Shown here: positions 10,096 to 18,466 of the stretch, in pieces
Layout: each line of letters opens with the position of its first letter
Position numbering within the stretch: position 1 is the first letter of the stretch
Source of the DNA: Enterococcus mundtii
Lineage (GTDB): Bacteria; Bacillota; Bacilli; Lactobacillales; Enterococcaceae
Length of the DNA: 64,000 nt
Direction of reading: 5' to 3'
NCBI RefSeq assembly: GCF_013394305.1
Contig: NZ_AP019810.1
Coordinates: 496,001-560,000 of the forward strand
Notes under the pieces: model-generated
The model's database searches: none
Seen by the model: the letters and a program-made list of their open reading frames with translations, nothing else
What the model was told of the DNA's origin: nothing
Program-made: the position numbers and the translations under genes

Positions 10096-11184
10096 CTACT
10101 CGCCATTCTTTGTTGCACTTACTGAATCTCTGATCACCAAACTAGGTTCATAGACGATATTTTCTCCTTGATTGCCCGTTTGGATCGTGTGAATGATCCA
10201 TTCTGCTGCATCTTTCCCCATCCGCTCTTTTGGATGAGTTAAAGTGGTCAGTTTCACTGCGCCCATCTGACTCAACGAGGAATCATCATTTCCGATGATC
10301 GACAATTGCTGCGGTACTTGATAACCCTTTGCGATCACCTCATCAAGCAACTGGCTAGCAACTTGATCGTTGTAACAGATGATGCCGGTGCTTGCCGATT
10401 CCTTTAGCTGTAAGAGGACTTTTTCACCTAGTTTCCCACGTGAATCAGTCGTGTAGGTAATGATATCTTCCGGCGAAAATTGGATACCGTAGGCTTCGCA
10501 CGCTTGAATAAATCCTTTCATCCGATATTTCCCTTGTAAATCATCGATTTTCGTGATGAACAGTAATCGCTGATGTCCTTGCTGGATCAAATACTCCGTC
10601 CCTTTAAAGCCAACTTTTACATCGTCGACACAAATCGAGGCGACCGCTAATTCTTCATAGACAGCATTGATCATGACCATCGGGATCCCTTGTTCTCTCA
10701 ATCTGACATAGAGCGCAAGGTTCGGATTGTATTCATTACTTTTTGTCGGCTCTACGATTAAGCCATCTACACCAAACTGCAACATTTTTTCCAAGCAGTT
10801 TTTTTCTTGTTGATGATCATTATTCGTACTGGCTAGTAAGAGGGAATAGCCTTGTTCACTCAACGCTTTTTCAATTCCTCGGATGATCGAGGGGAATATA
10901 TAATCCGATAAATACGTCGTGATGACTCCAATCGTTTTTTGGTTTTTTCTACTTTGTGATGTTTTCTTATACGTGTCATCGACATATGTTCCAGAGCCTT
11001 TCTCTTTACGCAGATATCCTTCATTGACTAACAGTCCAATCGCTTGTCTTACCGTATGACGGCTGACTTGATAGTCTTTTTGTAATTGGAGTTCAGGTGG
11101 TATCGGTTCATTTAGTTTGAAAATTTGGTCAATGATCTTATCCTTTATCTCATCTGCGATCATTTGATATTTTGTTTTATCCAT
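10096..11184 (-). CDS. araR: Arabinose-responsive transcriptional repressor (GntR/LacI hybrid)
   Basis: Repressor of arabinose genes, normally released by L-arabinose. Residues 1-70 form a GntR winged helix-turn-helix (PPELQLQKDYQVSRHTVRQAIGLL...GSGTYVDD); the rest is a LacI/GalR-type periplasmic-binding fold (IGVITTYLSDYIFPSIIRGIE, VDGLIVEPT, IGNDDSSLSQMG). This two-part architecture is diagnostic of AraR. The start at 11184 gives 362 residues; the longer frame to 11280 runs through the promoter and is rejected. AAAGG lies about 15 bases upstream, rather far. AraR boxes at its own promoter and at araB support the role and autoregulation. Confidence 0.95.
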   Translation of the reverse strand: MDKTKYQMIADEIKDKIIDQIFKLNEPIPPELQLQKDYQVSRHTVRQAIGLLVNEGYLRKEKGSGTYVDDTYKKTSQSRKNQKTIGVITTYLSDYIFPSIIRGIEKALSEQGYSLLLASTNNDHQQEKNCLEKMLQFGVDGLIVEPTKSNEYNPNLALYVRLREQGIPMVMINAVYEELAVASICVDDVKVGFKGTEYLIQQGHQRLLFITKIDDLQGKYRMKGFIQACEAYGIQFSPEDIITYTTDSRGKLGEKVLLQLKESASTGIICYNDQVASQLLDEVIAKGYQVPQQLSIIGNDDSSLSQMGAVKLTTLTHPKERMGKDAAEWIIHTIQTGNQGENIVYEPSLVIRDSVSATKNGE

Positions 11185-11216
11185 GGTTACTTTGCCAATC
11201 CTTTCACTCCGACGTA

Positions 11217-11232
11217 AGTTGTCCGAACAATT
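11217..11232. promoter_or_regulatory. Predicted AraR autoregulatory operator
   Basis: On the minus strand AATTGTTCGGACAACT matches the AraR box ANTTGTNCGTNCAANT with one mismatch. It lies just downstream of a -10-like TACAAT (11243-11248), where repressor binding would block araR transcription. No clear -35 was found. Confidence 0.7.
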
Positions 11233-11360
11233 ATTTGATATCATTGTAGCACAACTTGTTTTGGAAAGGCTTGTTAACACGAAAAAATATTTACGAGTTT
11301 CTTTTTATTAGCGCTTTGTAAGGAACAACTGCTTTTTTTCAGCTTTTAGTTCAAGTGATT

Positions 11361-11684
11361 TCAAAAGAATTGTAAGATATCTGCTAAGACAGATTCTCCA
11401 TCAAATGATTCGTAATCCTCTTTACGAATCAATTTGTAAGGAACAGCTTTCACCGTCAGAAAATCTTTTAATCGTTCCACTTCATATTCTGATTGTGGAC
11501 CGATCATCAGTCCGTCAATCTGCTGGTTTTGGATCGCCTGCTCTGCCACGATTGCTGGTGCAGAGTATACATGTAGAGGTACACCTTTTTCATTTGCTGC
11601 ATTTTGGATATTTTTTACTAGCAGACCTGAAGTGATCCCAGCGGTGCAAATCAATAATATCCGTTTTTCCTCTGTCGTTTCCAT
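11361..11684 (-). CDS. Orphan PTS IIB-like protein (lactose/cellobiose type)
   Basis: A 107-residue protein with the fold signature of cytoplasmic PTS EIIB of the lactose/cellobiose family: a hydrophobic strand, then the active-cysteine loop LICTAGITSGLLVKNI near residue 13, then IDGLMIGPQSEYEVERL. In EIIB the Cys carries the phosphoryl group. No IIA or IIC partner lies nearby; the gene is instead the last member of an ABC sugar importer operon, 12 bases after the permease, with AGGTGG before its ATG. It may have a regulatory rather than transport role, or serve a distant IIC. Family is clear, function in this place unknown. Confidence 0.8.
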   Translation of the reverse strand: METTEEKRILLICTAGITSGLLVKNIQNAANEKGVPLHVYSAPAIVAEQAIQNQQIDGLMIGPQSEYEVERLKDFLTVKAVPYKLIRKEDYESFDGESVLADILQFF

Positions 11685-11696
11685 CCGTTCACCACC

Positions 11697-12899
11697 TTAA
11701 GAAATTTTGCGTTTTTTATTGTAAATATCCAATACGACAGCAAGCAACAAAATCAAGCCTTTGATCGCTTGTTGCCAGTCTACTCCAACACCCATGATCG
11801 ACATCCCATTGTTCAGCACGCCCATGACTAAGCCACCGACGATTGCTCCAGTGATCGTTCCAATCCCTCCAGAAGTGGAAGCTCCTCCGAAGTAGACAGA
11901 AGCCATCGCATCCAATTCAAGCGAAGTCCCTGCCTGTGGGGTAGCAGCATTTAAACGTGCGGCTAAGATCAGTCCTGCTAAAGCAGCCATGACGCCCATA
12001 TTCACAAATACCCAAAAAGTGATTTTCTTCGTCTTGATCCCAGATAATTGAGCAGCTTTCAAATTACCACCTGTGGCATAAATTTGTCGTCCCGCAACTG
12101 TCCGATTGGTCAAAAATCCATATATCCCAACAATCACACCTAAAATGATCAATATTACTGGAAATCCTTGGTAGGAAGCAAAGATATAACTTAATCCTAA
12201 GACAAGAACGATCGTCAATGCCGCTTTGATCAAGAATGCGTTCATTGATGGTACTTCAAATAAATTTTCTTTTCTTCGCGCTCTCGCACGCCATTGAGCA
12301 AATACTAAACTAACAGCTAACACGACACCTAAAATCAACGTCAATAAGTGCATTCCAGGAACACCAAAGATATCTGGTAAATACCCCGTCGAGATTTTTT
12401 GGAAACCTCCAGGGAAAGGCGCTAAAGATTGCCCTCCTAAGACAACCTGTGTCAAACCACGAAACATCAATAGACCGGCAAGTGTCACGATGAACGCCGG
12501 AATCCCTACATAAGCGACCCAAAAGCCTTGCCATGCGCCGATCACTCCACCGACTAATAAACATAAAGGAACGGCGAGCCATGGACTGATGTTGTTGTTG
12601 ACCATCAACATACCGGCCATCGCTCCAACAAATGCCATGACTGAACCTACCGATAGATCCACGTAGCCTAAAAGCACGACCAACAACATTCCCGCAGCCA
12701 AAATCAAAATATGGCTGTTTTGCAACACGATATTCGTTATATTCAGCGGTCTTAAAAAGATCCCGCCGGTCATTAGTTGAAAAGCAATCAATAAAGCAAC
12801 CAAAATAATGACCATACTATATTTACTAAAGATATCTAATATCTTTTCTTTTACATTCCAAGCTTTTTTTTCCTGACTTTTTTTTGTGACATTTTCCAT
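11697..12899 (-). CDS. Sugar ABC transporter permease (GguB/XylH/MmsB family)
   Basis: Integral membrane subunit of a monosaccharide importer. The 400-residue protein has a charged N-terminus then about ten hydrophobic segments, with the family landmarks GYVDLSVGSVMAFVGA, GIPAFIVTLAGLLMFRG, GRQIYATGGNLKAAQLSGI and the C-terminal LDAMASVYFGGASTSGGIGT. About 400 residues is the length of the multiple-sugar GguB/XylH class, longer than RbsC. Its ATG overlaps the last base of the ATPase stop, so the two are co-translated. Neighbourhood suggests L-arabinose or another pentose; sequence alone cannot set specificity. Confidence 0.9.
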   Translation of the reverse strand: MENVTKKSQEKKAWNVKEKILDIFSKYSMVIILVALLIAFQLMTGGIFLRPLNITNIVLQNSHILILAAGMLLVVLLGYVDLSVGSVMAFVGAMAGMLMVNNNISPWLAVPLCLLVGGVIGAWQGFWVAYVGIPAFIVTLAGLLMFRGLTQVVLGGQSLAPFPGGFQKISTGYLPDIFGVPGMHLLTLILGVVLAVSLVFAQWRARARRKENLFEVPSMNAFLIKAALTIVLVLGLSYIFASYQGFPVILIILGVIVGIYGFLTNRTVAGRQIYATGGNLKAAQLSGIKTKKITFWVFVNMGVMAALAGLILAARLNAATPQAGTSLELDAMASVYFGGASTSGGIGTITGAIVGGLVMGVLNNGMSIMGVGVDWQQAIKGLILLLAVVLDIYNKKRKIS

Positions 12900-14431
12900 C
12901 AGCCCACTGCCTCCTCTTCTTTTGTCATCAGGTTCATCAATAACTCCTGATTTGCCTCTTCTCTAAGCACTTCTCCCGTCATTTTCCCTTCATTCATGGT
13001 ATAGATCCGATCACACATACCGATGATCTCAGGTAGTTCAGAAGAAATGATACAGACACATTTTCCTAAGGCAGCCATTTCTTCGATAATCGTGTAGATT
13101 TCATACTTTGCCCCGACATCGATACCACGAGTCGGTTCGTCCAGAAATAAAATTTCCGGTTCTGTCATCAACCACTTAGCTAAAACGACTTTTTGTTGAT
13201 TCCCACCACTTAAACTACCAACGTTTTGGAACACATTAGTGGCTTTGGTCCTCATTTTTTTCCGGAAGTTTTCTGCTTCGATCACTTCTTTTTCTTGATC
13301 TAAAATACCACTTCGACTAATTTTTTTGAGACTAGCAATCGTCGTATTTTCTCTGATGTCCATCAAAAGATTCAAGCCAACAGACTTACGATCTTCGGAC
13401 ACATACGCCAACCCATGATCAATTGCTTGAGAAACATCTTTGATCACTAATTCTTTTCCATCTTTAAAAATCTTACCGCTGAGATTGCTTCCATATGATC
13501 GACCAAAAATACTCATGGCAAATTCAGTTCGTCCTGCCCCCATCAATCCGGCGATACCAACAATTTCTCCTCGTCGAATCGAAAAATCGATATGATCATT
13601 GATGATTCGGTCGGTGGTCAATGGATGATGGACCGTCCAATCCTTGACTTCAAAATAAACCTCGCCGATATCAGGATGACGATCAGGATAACGATTCGTT
13701 AAATCACGACCAACCATCCCCTTAATGATCCGTTCTTCACTGATTGCTGTATTTTCTAACGTTTCAATTGTTTGGCCATCTCGTAAGATCGTGATTCTGT
13801 CCGCCACCGCAACGATTTCATTCAATTTATGCGAAATGATGATCGAAGTGATCCCTTGATTGCGAAACTCCTTGATCAAGGCTAAAAGATTGGCACTTTC
13901 TTCTTCATTCAGTGCTGCTGTCGGTTCATCTAATATGAGTAATCGAACATTTTTAGAAAAAGCCTTCGCAATTTCCACCAACTGTTGATGCCCGACACCG
14001 ATTTGTGAAACTAAGGTATTTGGATCGATTTTCAAGCCCACTGTTTTTAGTAGATTTTCTGTTTTTCGTTCCGTCAAGTTCCAGTCGATCACGCCATGTT
14101 TTGTTTGTTCGTTCCCTAAAAAAATGTTTTCTTTGATGGATAGATAAGGACTCAAGGCTAATTCTTGGTGGATGATCACGATCCCTTTCGCTTCACTATC
14201 TCTAAGATTTTTGAATTGGCATACCTCACCGTCATACATGATTTCGCCTGAATAACTGCCATAAGGATACAAACCGCTCAACACATTCATCAACGTGGAT
14301 TTTCCTGCACCATTCTCGCCACAAAGGGCGTGGATCTCTCCACGTTTGATGCGGAGATTGACATTGTTCAACGCACGAACACCAGAGAATTCTTTGATGA
14401 TTTCTTTCATTTCTAAAATATAATCTGCCAT
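12899..14431 (-). CDS. Sugar ABC transporter ATP-binding protein with two ABC domains (GguA/XylG/MmsA family)
   Basis: Cytoplasmic ATPase that powers the importer. The 510-residue protein carries two nucleotide-binding domains, as in RbsA/XylG/GguA. The first has Walker [10 protein letters not shown] (about residue 38) and Walker [12 protein letters not shown]; the second has a degenerate Walker A-like GLMGAGRTE (about 296), the signature [15 protein letters not shown] and Walker [13 protein letters not shown]. The gap to the upstream binding-protein gene is 294 bases and contains a large hairpin and a repeat element, so expression relative to the binding protein may be stepped down. Confidence 0.93.
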   Translation of the reverse strand: MADYILEMKEIIKEFSGVRALNNVNLRIKRGEIHALCGENGAGKSTLMNVLSGLYPYGSYSGEIMYDGEVCQFKNLRDSEAKGIVIIHQELALSPYLSIKENIFLGNEQTKHGVIDWNLTERKTENLLKTVGLKIDPNTLVSQIGVGHQQLVEIAKAFSKNVRLLILDEPTAALNEEESANLLALIKEFRNQGITSIIISHKLNEIVAVADRITILRDGQTIETLENTAISEERIIKGMVGRDLTNRYPDRHPDIGEVYFEVKDWTVHHPLTTDRIINDHIDFSIRRGEIVGIAGLMGAGRTEFAMSIFGRSYGSNLSGKIFKDGKELVIKDVSQAIDHGLAYVSEDRKSVGLNLLMDIRENTTIASLKKISRSGILDQEKEVIEAENFRKKMRTKATNVFQNVGSLSGGNQQKVVLAKWLMTEPEILFLDEPTRGIDVGAKYEIYTIIEEMAALGKCVCIISSELPEIIGMCDRIYTMNEGKMTGEVLREEANQELLMNLMTKEEEAVG

Positions 14432-14459
14432 TTTTTCACTTCCTAATCGAGGGTGTGAT

Positions 14460-14551
14460 AGTAGCGCTCAACTTCGAAAAATAAGCGCGAAAACTGAAAA
14501 TTGTTCTTCAAATTTTGAGATCTCACGCTTGTTTTTGAAGGAGCTACTACT
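14460..14551 (-). repeat. Long imperfect inverted repeat inside the ABC importer operon
   Basis: On the minus strand a left arm at 14551-14524 (AGTAGTAGCTCCTTCAAAAA...) pairs imperfectly over about 27 bases with the right arm at 14490-14460, with a smaller AAATT/AATTT stem inside. It sits 28 bases before the ATPase gene. No T-run follows, so it looks like an mRNA-stabilising or translation-tuning stem rather than a terminator. Confidence 0.65.
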
Positions 14552-14567
14552 GAAACACTATTTATTG

Positions 14568-14694
14568 AGGTTGTGCCAGAAGCATTTTGAACTTAGCAAT
14601 AAGAGAGAAAATTGAAAAATAGTTGGTTATATTTCCCGTTTTTTTGCTTAATATTGAAGGTCAGCTTCTAAACACCGTTTATTCGGTTCTAAGG
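14568..14694 (-). repeat. Dispersed intergenic element, copy C (diverged)
   Basis: Read on the minus strand it shares the leading motif AGAACCGAATAAAC with copies A and B, then TATTAAGC, and ends with CTTATTGCTAAG...GCTTCTGG. The outer stem AGAAGC (14669-14664) / GCTTCT (14583-14578) corresponds to AGAAGT/ACTTCT in copy B, a compensatory change. The inner stem is weak, so this copy looks degenerate. It lies after the binding-protein gene. Confidence 0.55.
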
Positions 14695-14725
14695 AGTACA
14701 AGAGGACAAATGTTCCAAAGCCCTC

Positions 14726-15817
14726 TTATTGGCCTAAATCACTTTCGCTGTAATACTCAGTATCGATCAGCTCTTGTTTATAATTTTCTTTATCTACAGA
14801 AACTGGGTTAGCTAGATAAGTCGGAATGACTTTCACACCGTTATCGTAGGTTTCCTCATCATTGACCGGCACTTCTTTATCATTGTTGATTGCTTCGATC
14901 ATCTCTACCGTATTATCAGCTAGCACCCGTGTATCTTTAAAGATCGTTTGTGTTTGCTCTCCTGCAATGATGGATTTCACTCCAGCAATCGTTGCATCCT
15001 GTCCTGTGATAACTGGAAGTGGTTTGTCGGCTGAGCCATACCCTACTCCTTTTAAGGAAGAAATGATCCCTAAACTAATTGGATCGTAAGGAGAAAGAAC
15101 TGCATCTAGTTGATCATCTGTATAGTTAGCACTTAATAAGTTATCCATACGTGCTTGTGCAGTTGAGCCATCCCAACGAAGCGTCGCGATTTGATTGAAT
15201 TTCGTTTGACCTGATGAGACGTTCAATTGTTTGCTGTCGATATAAGGTTGAAGAATCGACATCACACCATTGTAATTGATCAATGCGTTGTTATCGTCAG
15301 GCGAACCGCCAAATAATTCGATCGTAAATGGGCCAGCACCATCTTTTAAGTCTAATTTATCTTCGATATAAGAAGCTTGTAAAACACCTACACCAAAATT
15401 ATCAAATGTTGCATAATAATCGACATATTCAGAGTTCATCAATAAACGGTCATACGCAATGACTTTGATATCCGCCTGATGTGCTTTTTCTAAGACATCT
15501 GTCAATGCTGAACCGTCAATCGAAGCAATGACCAACGTATCCACTCCCTTTGTGATCATATTTTCGATTTGCGCCACTTGGTTTTCTACTTTGTCTTCTC
15601 CATATTGCAAATCCGTTTTGTAGCCTTTTTCTTCTAGTTGCTTGACCATATTGTCGCCATCTGCGATCCAACGCTCTGCAGATTTTGTTGGCATCGAAAT
15701 ACCTACGAACCCTTTTTCATCTCCGGCTGCACTGCCATTGCTACAACCAGCAAATACTGTCACTGACATTAATAAAAAAACAATTGCTACCAACCAATTT
15801 TTCCCAACTCGTTTCAT
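14726..15817 (-). CDS. Sugar-binding lipoprotein of ABC importer (ChvE-like)
   Basis: Extracellular solute-binding lipoprotein that delivers a monosaccharide to the permease. The signal peptide ends in the lipobox VFAGC (Cys about residue 25). The remainder is a periplasmic-binding type I fold of the ChvE/MmsE group: [52 protein letters not shown], and [21 protein letters not shown] near the hinge. ChvE partners bind several aldoses including arabinose, glucose and galactose. It is first in the operon with GGAGGG before the ATG; a cre-like site sits in its promoter region. The island suggests L-arabinose as ligand, which is inference. Confidence 0.92.
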   Translation of the reverse strand: MKRVGKNWLVAIVFLLMSVTVFAGCSNGSAAGDEKGFVGISMPTKSAERWIADGDNMVKQLEEKGYKTDLQYGEDKVENQVAQIENMITKGVDTLVIASIDGSALTDVLEKAHQADIKVIAYDRLLMNSEYVDYYATFDNFGVGVLQASYIEDKLDLKDGAGPFTIELFGGSPDDNNALINYNGVMSILQPYIDSKQLNVSSGQTKFNQIATLRWDGSTAQARMDNLLSANYTDDQLDAVLSPYDPISLGIISSLKGVGYGSADKPLPVITGQDATIAGVKSIIAGEQTQTIFKDTRVLADNTVEMIEAINNDKEVPVNDEETYDNGVKVIPTYLANPVSVDKENYKQELIDTEYYSESDLGQ

Positions 15818-15864
15818 GTGTGTCCCTCCAAATACTTATTTGATGAATTTATCATAGTTGAAAT

Positions 15865-15878
15865 ATAAAACGCTTTCA
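15865..15878 (-). promoter_or_regulatory. Candidate CcpA site (cre) for the ABC importer
   Basis: Minus strand TGAAAGCGTTTTAT matches the cre core (TGWAANCGNTNWCA) except at the last two bases. It lies 48 bases upstream of the binding-protein start, just before a -10-like TATGAT, so CcpA could repress initiation in glucose. Confidence 0.65.
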
Positions 15879-15978
15879 TTGATTATTTTTCTGTGTTTCT
15901 ATAAATTCCCTCGCAAATTTATGTAAACTTTTGATTTTTCTTCATTTTCTTTTGACGATTCTTGATTTTCTTACGAAA

Positions 15979-16017
15979 TTGACAAACATGCTAATATGAA
16001 ATTTGAAAACGCTATAT
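15979..16017 (+). promoter_or_regulatory. Promoter region and cre-like site of the sensor operon
   Basis: TTGACA at 15979-15984 is a consensus -35 ahead of the sensor gene, but the best TATAAT-like hexamers are not at 17-base spacing, so the -10 is unsettled. TGAAAACGCTATAT (16004-16017) resembles a cre site. Confidence 0.45.
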
Positions 16018-16043
16018 GATATAGATAAAAGGGGAGATTCATT

Positions 16044-17009
16044 ATGAAGAACAAAAGTTTTTTTATCCTGGCAGCTTTTTGCCTGTTGTTGACTGGGTGT
16101 GCTTTCAACTCTACTGAGCCTACAAAAAATGAGTTGACTATTGGTTTTTCTCAAGCTGGCACTGAAAGTAATTGGCGCAAAGTTCAAAATCAGTCCATCA
16201 AAGAAGCACTGGAAAAACAAAATTTCCAAGTCCTTCACCGAAATAGTTACTCTGATCCAAAACAACAGATACAAGATGTGATGACATTTATTGCCTATCA
16301 AGTCGATATGATCGTGTTATCTCCTATCGAAGAAACTGGCTGGGATTCTGTTTTGGAAGAAGCCAAAGAAGCGAATATCCCAGTCATCATCGTTGATCGT
16401 AACATCACAACGGAAAAACAAGATCTCTATTTGACCCATATTGGTTCAAGTTTCAAAGCACAAGGTAGTCGAGCTGGCCTCTACGTCACCAATCATTACC
16501 AGCAAAAAACACAAGAATCGATCCAAGTATTTGAGATACGTGGTTCAGAAAACACATCTCCCACTCGCTTACGATCAGACGGCTTTTTAGAAACTATCGG
16601 TCGCGACCCAAGAATCCATGTCAGGCAAGTGATCACCGGAGACTATATTCGCTTAAAAGCCAAAGAACAATTTTCAAAAGCCATTGATGAGGGAAAACTT
16701 CAGGGAATCGATGTCATTTATTCTCACAATGATGAAATGACACTAGGTGCCTTAGATGCGATCAAGGAAAAAAAGCTCGAAAAGAATTTTGTGATTGTCA
16801 GCATTGATGCACAAAAAGAGATGATTGATCAATTAAAAAAAGGAAAGGTCAACTGTGTGGTAGAATGCAATCCTTTTATGGGTGAACTAGTAGCCAATAC
16901 AGTCAAACGCTACTTCGAAAAGAAAGCGATTCCACAAGACATCTACGTTTCTGATACGGTGTTCTCAGATCAAAATGATTTTTCAACGATCCCACCGCGG
17001 GGATATTAG
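16044..17009 (+). CDS. Sugar-binding sensor lipoprotein of a three-component system (XylFII/YtfQ-like)
   Basis: A 321-residue extracellular binding protein. The signal peptide ends LLLTGC, then a type I periplasmic-binding fold: LTIGFSQAGTESNWRKVQ, VDMIVLSPIEETGWDSVLEEA, VIIVDRNI, FEIRGSENTSPTRLRSDGF, DVIYSHNDEMTLGALDA. It is not linked to a permease; 8 bases after it begins a LytS/YesM-type kinase and then a YesN-type regulator. This order matches the known Clostridium beijerinckii XylFII-LytS-YesN trio, where the binding protein presents D-xylose to the kinase. It is divergent from the ABC importer genes, the likely target. Ligand is inferred only. Confidence 0.85.
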   Translation: MKNKSFFILAAFCLLLTGCAFNSTEPTKNELTIGFSQAGTESNWRKVQNQSIKEALEKQNFQVLHRNSYSDPKQQIQDVMTFIAYQVDMIVLSPIEETGWDSVLEEAKEANIPVIIVDRNITTEKQDLYLTHIGSSFKAQGSRAGLYVTNHYQQKTQESIQVFEIRGSENTSPTRLRSDGFLETIGRDPRIHVRQVITGDYIRLKAKEQFSKAIDEGKLQGIDVIYSHNDEMTLGALDAIKEKKLEKNFVIVSIDAQKEMIDQLKKGKVNCVVECNPFMGELVANTVKRYFEKKAIPQDIYVSDTVFSDQNDFSTIPPRGY

Positions 17010-17017
17010 GAGGAAAA

Positions 17018-18466
17018 ATGAAAAAGAACGAAAGCATTAAAGTACTACTTCGACATACAAGTTGGCTAATGTTATCTTTAGCAATCACGCCTTTGATCAT
17101 TAGCATTGCACTTTATACACATTATCTTTTTTCCTATGAAAAAAGTATCCATAATATCTCGATTGCTAATCAAATCGCCAGTAATGTAGAAGAAACGATC
17201 ATCGAAGAAGCTCTTGGATTAACTTATGGACAGATCACACCTGAAGAATTCCAAAAGAGCAACCAGATCAATCGCATCAAAGAAGAAATCAGTGCAATCA
17301 AGGTCAGCACTCAAAACTCACAAGAATTAGCAACACTCAATATCGTTTTGCGCTCCCTTGATAATGTTTCTGACTATTTAGACAAAATCATTGCAAATAT
17401 CCATCAAAAAGAAACATTCGCAGAGAATCAAGCATTGATGTTACATGTTGAATCTGCGGTCAAACTTGCCCATGACATCTTACAAGATTTTGTCAAAATC
17501 GAAATCGATACAGCTTCCGTAAAAAGTGAAGAAGTTCGCAGTTCCTTGGTGATTCTCTCCACCATCGAGGCTGTTATCATCGCGCTGATTTTCCTAATGA
17601 CAAGAAAGTTCAACACGAAAATGATGTACCAAATTCAACAGCCTATGGATGAAATGATCAAAATGGCTGATGCTTTAGCAGAAGGACATTTAAATCATCG
17701 GATCAAAACTCCACAAAATAATGAGTTAAAAAAATTAAGTAATAGCATGAATGATATGGCTGATAACTTAGTGATTTTGTTAGAGGAAAATGCGTTGAAA
17801 CAATATAATCTTGCGCAAAGTGAAGTCAGGACACTACAAGCTCAGATCATTCCCCATTTTATTTATAATAGTTTAGATGCCATTTTGGTCTTGGCAGAAA
17901 TGGGTCAAATTGAAAAAGTCAAAGAAATGACATATTCCTTATCTGACTTTTTCCGCATTTCATTAAGCCAAGGAAAAGACTGGATACCAGTCGAACAGGA
18001 AATTCGACATTGCGACAATTACCTGAAGATTTTGCAAATCCGCTATGGAGACCAATTATCTTATCAATTAACCATTGATCCAAAAGTCAATAATCATCCA
18101 ATATTGAAAATGATTCTTCAACCATTGATTGAAAATGCGGTCTATCATGGAACCAAATTGGTACGTCGGCCAGGAAAAATCATCGTAAAAGCGTATATAG
18201 ACCAAGAAGAATTTATCCATTTTTGGATCATTGATAACGGAAAAGGGATTACTGAAACCAAGTTAGAGGAGATCAACCAAGAACTCGCAGATGGTCTAGA
18301 TACTAATTTCCATAAAGGATATGGACTCTTTAATGTCAACAAACGCTTGCTTTTATACTATGGAATCGATGCAAGTATCAAGATTACTAGTCGGATCGAT
18401 CATGGAACGGTCATCCATGTCGTTGTCCCTACAAAAAATATAGATAGGAATGAAGCAAATGTATAA
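17018..18466 (+). CDS. Sensor histidine kinase, LytS/YesM type
   Basis: Membrane kinase of the three-component sugar sensor. The 482-residue protein has TM1 (about 15-37), an extracellular helical region (about 38-175) that could contact the binding protein, TM2 (about 176-195), a HAMP segment (about 198-250), a coiled linker, and a His_kinase domain with PHFIYNSLD (phospho-acceptor about His280). The ATPase domain shows LQPLIENAVYHG (N box) and DNGKGI (G1). Start behind AGGAGG at 17002-17012. It overlaps the downstream regulator gene by 8 bases. Confidence 0.93.
   Translation: MKKNESIKVLLRHTSWLMLSLAITPLIISIALYTHYLFSYEKSIHNISIANQIASNVEETIIEEALGLTYGQITPEEFQKSNQINRIKEEISAIKVSTQNSQELATLNIVLRSLDNVSDYLDKIIANIHQKETFAENQALMLHVESAVKLAHDILQDFVKIEIDTASVKSEEVRSSLVILSTIEAVIIALIFLMTRKFNTKMMYQIQQPMDEMIKMADALAEGHLNHRIKTPQNNELKKLSNSMNDMADNLVILLEENALKQYNLAQSEVRTLQAQIIPHFIYNSLDAILVLAEMGQIEKVKEMTYSLSDFFRISLSQGKDWIPVEQEIRHCDNYLKILQIRYGDQLSYQLTIDPKVNNHPILKMILQPLIENAVYHGTKLVRRPGKIIVKAYIDQEEFIHFWIIDNGKGITETKLEEINQELADGLDTNFHKGYGLFNVNKRLLLYYGIDASIKITSRIDHGTVIHVVVPTKNIDRNEANV

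Noticed and set aside
11361-11684. IIB as partner of the sorbitol PTS in this window
   Set aside because: It belongs to the lactose/cellobiose IIB fold, not the glucitol family, and the sorbitol operon has its own IIB.
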